Part shown: piece after piece, positions 61,906 through 64,000 of the stretch
How positions within the stretch are numbered: position 1 is the first letter of the stretch
Layout: each line of letters starts with the position of its first letter
From: Thermaurantiacus tibetensis
Lineage (GTDB): Bacteria; Pseudomonadota; Alphaproteobacteria; Sphingomonadales; Sphingomonadaceae
Direction: 5' to 3'
Assembly (NCBI RefSeq): GCF_015354055.1
Contig: NZ_JACHTM010000002.1
Span: forward strand, 558,001 to 622,000
DNA: 64,000 nt
Position numbers and translations under genes: made by a program
Notes under the pieces: generated by a model
Told to the model about the DNA's origin: nothing
The model's database searches: none
The model's input: the letters and a program-made list of their open reading frames with translations, nothing else

Positions 61906-63093
61906 TCAGATGACGCCGGCCTGCCGAAGGTCGGCCAGCTCGGCGTCGGAAAGGCCAAGCAGGCCGCGGTAGATCTCGTCGTTGTGCGCGCCGAGCGGCG
62001 GGCCCGCCCAGCGCACCGCGCCCGGCGTGGCCGACAGGCGGGGGGCGACCGCCTGCATCATCAGGCTGCCGTACTCGGGGTGGGGCACGGCCACGAGCGC
62101 CTCGCGCGCGGCGAAGTGCGGGTCTTCCAGCATGTCGGGCACGCGATAGAGCCGGCCTGCGGGCACGCCAGCCGCCTCGAGGCGCGCAAGCGCCTCGGCA
62201 ACCGCGAGGCCGGCGGTCCACGCGGCGATGCGCGCGTCGAGCTCGGCCTGGTTGGCGCCGCGGGCGGCATGGGTGGCGTAGCGCGGATCGCGCGCAAGCT
62301 CGGGCGCGCCCATTGCCTCGCACAGCCGGCGGAACACGCCATCCTGGTTGGCGCCGATCAGGATCTCGCCGTCACGGCAGGGATAGACGTTGGACGGCGC
62401 GTTGCCGGGAAGGATGCTCCCCGAGCGCTCCCGCACCACGCCGGCCTCGGTATATTCTGGCACGGTCGATTCCATCACGGCCAGCACCGCCTCGTAGATG
62501 GCGCTGTCCACCACCTGCCCCTCGCCGGTGCGGTGGCGGTGGTGAAGCGCCATCAGCGCCCCGAGGCAGGCAAATGTGGCGGCGAGCGAGTCCCCGATCG
62601 AGATGCCGACCCGCGCCGGCGGCCGGTCGGGTTCGCCGACGAGCGCGCGCAGCCCCCCCATCGCCTCGCCAATGGCCCCGAACCCCGCGCGCCGGGCATA
62701 GGGCCCGCTCTGGCCGTAGCCCGAGACCCGCACGAGGATGAGGCCCGGGTTCTCGGCCCGGAGCACCTCCCACCCGAGGTTCCAGCCCTCGAGCGTGCCG
62801 GGGCGGAAGTTCTCGACCATGATGTCGGCGCGCCGGACGAGCCGGCGTACGAGCGCCTGGCCGCGCGGGTCGGAGAGATCGAGGGTGATCGTCTTCTTGT
62901 TGCGGGCGATGACCGGAAACCACACCGGCTTGCCCTGCCCCCACTGCCGCATCGGGTCCCCGCCCGGGCGCCGCGCCGGCGGCGGCTCGATCTTGATGAC
63001 CTCCGCGCCGTGGTCGGCCAGAAGCTGGCCACAGAAGGGGCCGGCAATCAGCGTGCCGGCCTCGAGCACGCGAAGCCCCTCGAGCGCGCCCAT
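61906..63093 (-). CDS. Family III (CaiB/BaiF) CoA-transferase
   Basis: A 395-residue CoA-transferase: LEGLRVLEAGTLIAGPFCGQ, GAEVIKIEPP, FRPGTLEGWNLGWEVLRAENP, VSGYGQSGPYARRAGFG, and the catalytic Asp in RVGISIGDSLAAT. It moves CoA between an acyl-CoA donor and a carboxylic acid. The acid substrate is unknown; the SUGCT-like (glutarate or related dicarboxylate) group is one candidate from the GNAPSNVYPC block. It lies 3 bp downstream of the antiporter gene. Confidence 0.87.
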   Translation of the reverse strand: MGALEGLRVLEAGTLIAGPFCGQLLADHGAEVIKIEPPPARRPGGDPMRQWGQGKPVWFPVIARNKKTITLDLSDPRGQALVRRLVRRADIMVENFRPGTLEGWNLGWEVLRAENPGLILVRVSGYGQSGPYARRAGFGAIGEAMGGLRALVGEPDRPPARVGISIGDSLAATFACLGALMALHHRHRTGEGQVVDSAIYEAVLAVMESTVPEYTEAGVVRERSGSILPGNAPSNVYPCRDGEILIGANQDGVFRRLCEAMGAPELARDPRYATHAARGANQAELDARIAAWTAGLAVAEALARLEAAGVPAGRLYRVPDMLEDPHFAAREALVAVPHPEYGSLMMQAVAPRLSATPGAVRWAGPPLGAHNDEIYRGLLGLSDAELADLRQAGVI

Positions 63094-63096
63094 GGG

Positions 63097-64000
63097 CTAC
63101 TTCACCGCCTCGGCGACCGGGATCTCGCCGAGCGAGGTCTCGGGGTGCTCCGGCCGCCAGTCATGCCCGGGGCGGAACATCCGGTCCTGGCCTGCCATCG
63201 GGTCGCCCGAGGCGACCTGCAGCGCCAGCCGCTCGCTGTCGCGGCGCACATACTCCTCGACGATCTCGTCGATCACCTCCTCCGGCGTGCCGAGCTCCTT
63301 TAGCACGAGCCGGCCCATCTCGATCGCGCTCCAGAAGAGCTCGCGCACGACCAGCTCCTGGTCGGCGGCGATCATGCGCATGGCGTGCAGCCGGTCGTGC
63401 ACCCGGATGACGAACTTCATGTGCGGGAAGGAGAGTTTGAGCGGCTCGAGCAGCGCCGGATCCCAGGCGCCGCCCCCCGTGGTGATGATGACGAGGCGCG
63501 CCTGCTCGGCGCCGGCCGCGCGCAGCACTTCGGGACGGAAGCCGTCGCCATAGTAGACCCGCCAGCCGAACCGGCGCGAGAGATCGATCTGCTCGGGCTT
63601 CCGGTCGATGAGGACGACATCGACTCCGCGGGCGTGGAGCATCTGGGTCACGATCTGGCCGAAGCGGCCGTAGCCGATGACGATGACGGCGCCCGGCCGC
63701 GCAGGCGCGGGGCCCTCGAGGTCGGGCCGCTGGGGCTCGCGCTGCGGCCTCTCGGGCACGAAGCGCCGCACGAGGGCGAGGAGGACGAGGGTCGCCACCA
63801 TCGAGAGCGTGACGACGGCGCCGAACAGCGACGCGGCGCCCTCGGTGATGAGGAGGCCCGAGACCGCGGCCTTGAACAGCACGAACGCGAACTCGCCGCC
63901 CTGCGCGAGCAGCAGCCCCAGCCGCCACGCGGCCCGCGGGCTCGAGCCGAACAGGCGGGCAAGCGCGGCAACGAGGAGGAGCTTCGTCGCCATGAGGATC
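63097..64000 (-). CDS. Kef-type CPA2 monovalent cation:proton antiporter, C-terminal part
   Basis: Only the C-terminal ~300 residues lie in the window; the gene continues past 64000. Visible are the last membrane helices (GLLLAQGGEFAFVLFKAAVSG and FGAVVTLSMVATLVLLALV) and a TrkA-N/RCK nucleotide-binding domain: VIVIGYGRFGQIVTQMLHARGVDVVLIDRKPEQ and VYYGDGFRPEVLRAAGAE. The GGEFAFVL helix and this layout are those of KefB/KefC and YbaL proteins. Glutathione gating is inferred from the Kef family only. Confidence 0.88.
   Translation of the reverse strand, partial: ILMATKLLLVAALARLFGSSPRAAWRLGLLLAQGGEFAFVLFKAAVSGLLITEGAASLFGAVVTLSMVATLVLLALVRRFVPERPQREPQRPDLEGPAPARPGAVIVIGYGRFGQIVTQMLHARGVDVVLIDRKPEQIDLSRRFGWRVYYGDGFRPEVLRAAGAEQARLVIITTGGGAWDPALLEPLKLSFPHMKFVIRVHDRLHAMRMIAADQELVVRELFWSAIEMGRLVLKELGTPEEVIDEIVEEYVRRDSERLALQVASGDPMAGQDRMFRPGHDWRPEHPETSLGEIPVAEAVK

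Noticed and set aside
61906-63093. A CoA-transferase of the second 3-hydroxypropionate cycle (mesaconyl-CoA transferase)
   Set aside because: It is the right superfamily, but it is 40 kb from mcr and pcs, has no lyase or dehydratase neighbour, and its specificity cannot be read from sequence.

Overview
The window comes from a very GC-rich alphaproteobacterium, most likely a Sphingomonadales member (Erythrobacteraceae or Sphingomonadaceae relative). The evidence is a PEPxxWA-type PEP-CTERM sorting signal, the lpoA/rsmI/yraN/gshB and glyA/nrdR neighbourhoods, a PhaB-type reductase, frequent GTG and TTG starts, dense ATGA/GTGA gene overlaps, and a malonyl-CoA reductase plus propionyl-CoA synthase pair of the kind known from Erythrobacter-like bacteria. 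The species cannot be fixed from the sequence alone.

Layout. 1-10578 is housekeeping: the start of typA, a RodZ-like protein, cpoB, tilS, lpoA, rsmI, yraN, a SirB1-family protein, gshB, an aldehyde dehydrogenase and dapE. 10631-11287 is a glutathione S-transferase gene broken by an in-frame TGA. 11313-21491 (minus strand) is the metabolic centrepiece: propionyl-CoA synthase (pcs), bifunctional malonyl-CoA reductase (mcr) and accA in one tight operon. Together they would take acetyl-CoA through malonyl-CoA and 3-hydroxypropionate to propionyl-CoA, the first half of the 3-hydroxypropionate route. A divergent molybdenum hydroxylase pair (iorAB-like) starts upstream of pcs. 24265-27199 is a three-gene operon of two PuuE-like NodB-fold hydrolases and an FMN-dependent 2-hydroxyacid dehydrogenase, function unknown. 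27241-28476 is a cell-wall amidase.

28511-41788 (minus strand) is one continuous flagellar operon running from a sigma-54 activator through fliEFGHIJKLMNOPQR to flhB. Upstream is a near-consensus sigma-54 promoter with two palindromic sites that look like enhancers for the activator. 42134-46503 holds an orphan Tat-exported molybdenum hydroxylase large subunit, hemH, a PhaB-type reductase and a small ribbon-helix-helix protein. 46519-49806 (minus) is a kinase, acyl-CoA dehydrogenase, Nudix and lipocalin-like operon resembling a split ACAD10/11 system. 49895-52621 is rpiB, glyA, an Ala/Lys/Pro-rich protein and nrdR, followed by a 16-bp tandem repeat. 52744-53820 holds a SIMPL-domain protein and a small GlsB-family membrane protein that has no standard start codon.

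54030-59566 is an RND efflux adaptor and pump with a DUF445 protein. 59915-61818 is a PEP-CTERM protein and the rpsF-rpsR-rplI ribosomal operon. 61906-64000 (minus) is a family III CoA-transferase and the C-terminal part of a Kef-type antiporter that runs off the window. No tRNA, rRNA, CRISPR, insertion sequence or prophage was seen.
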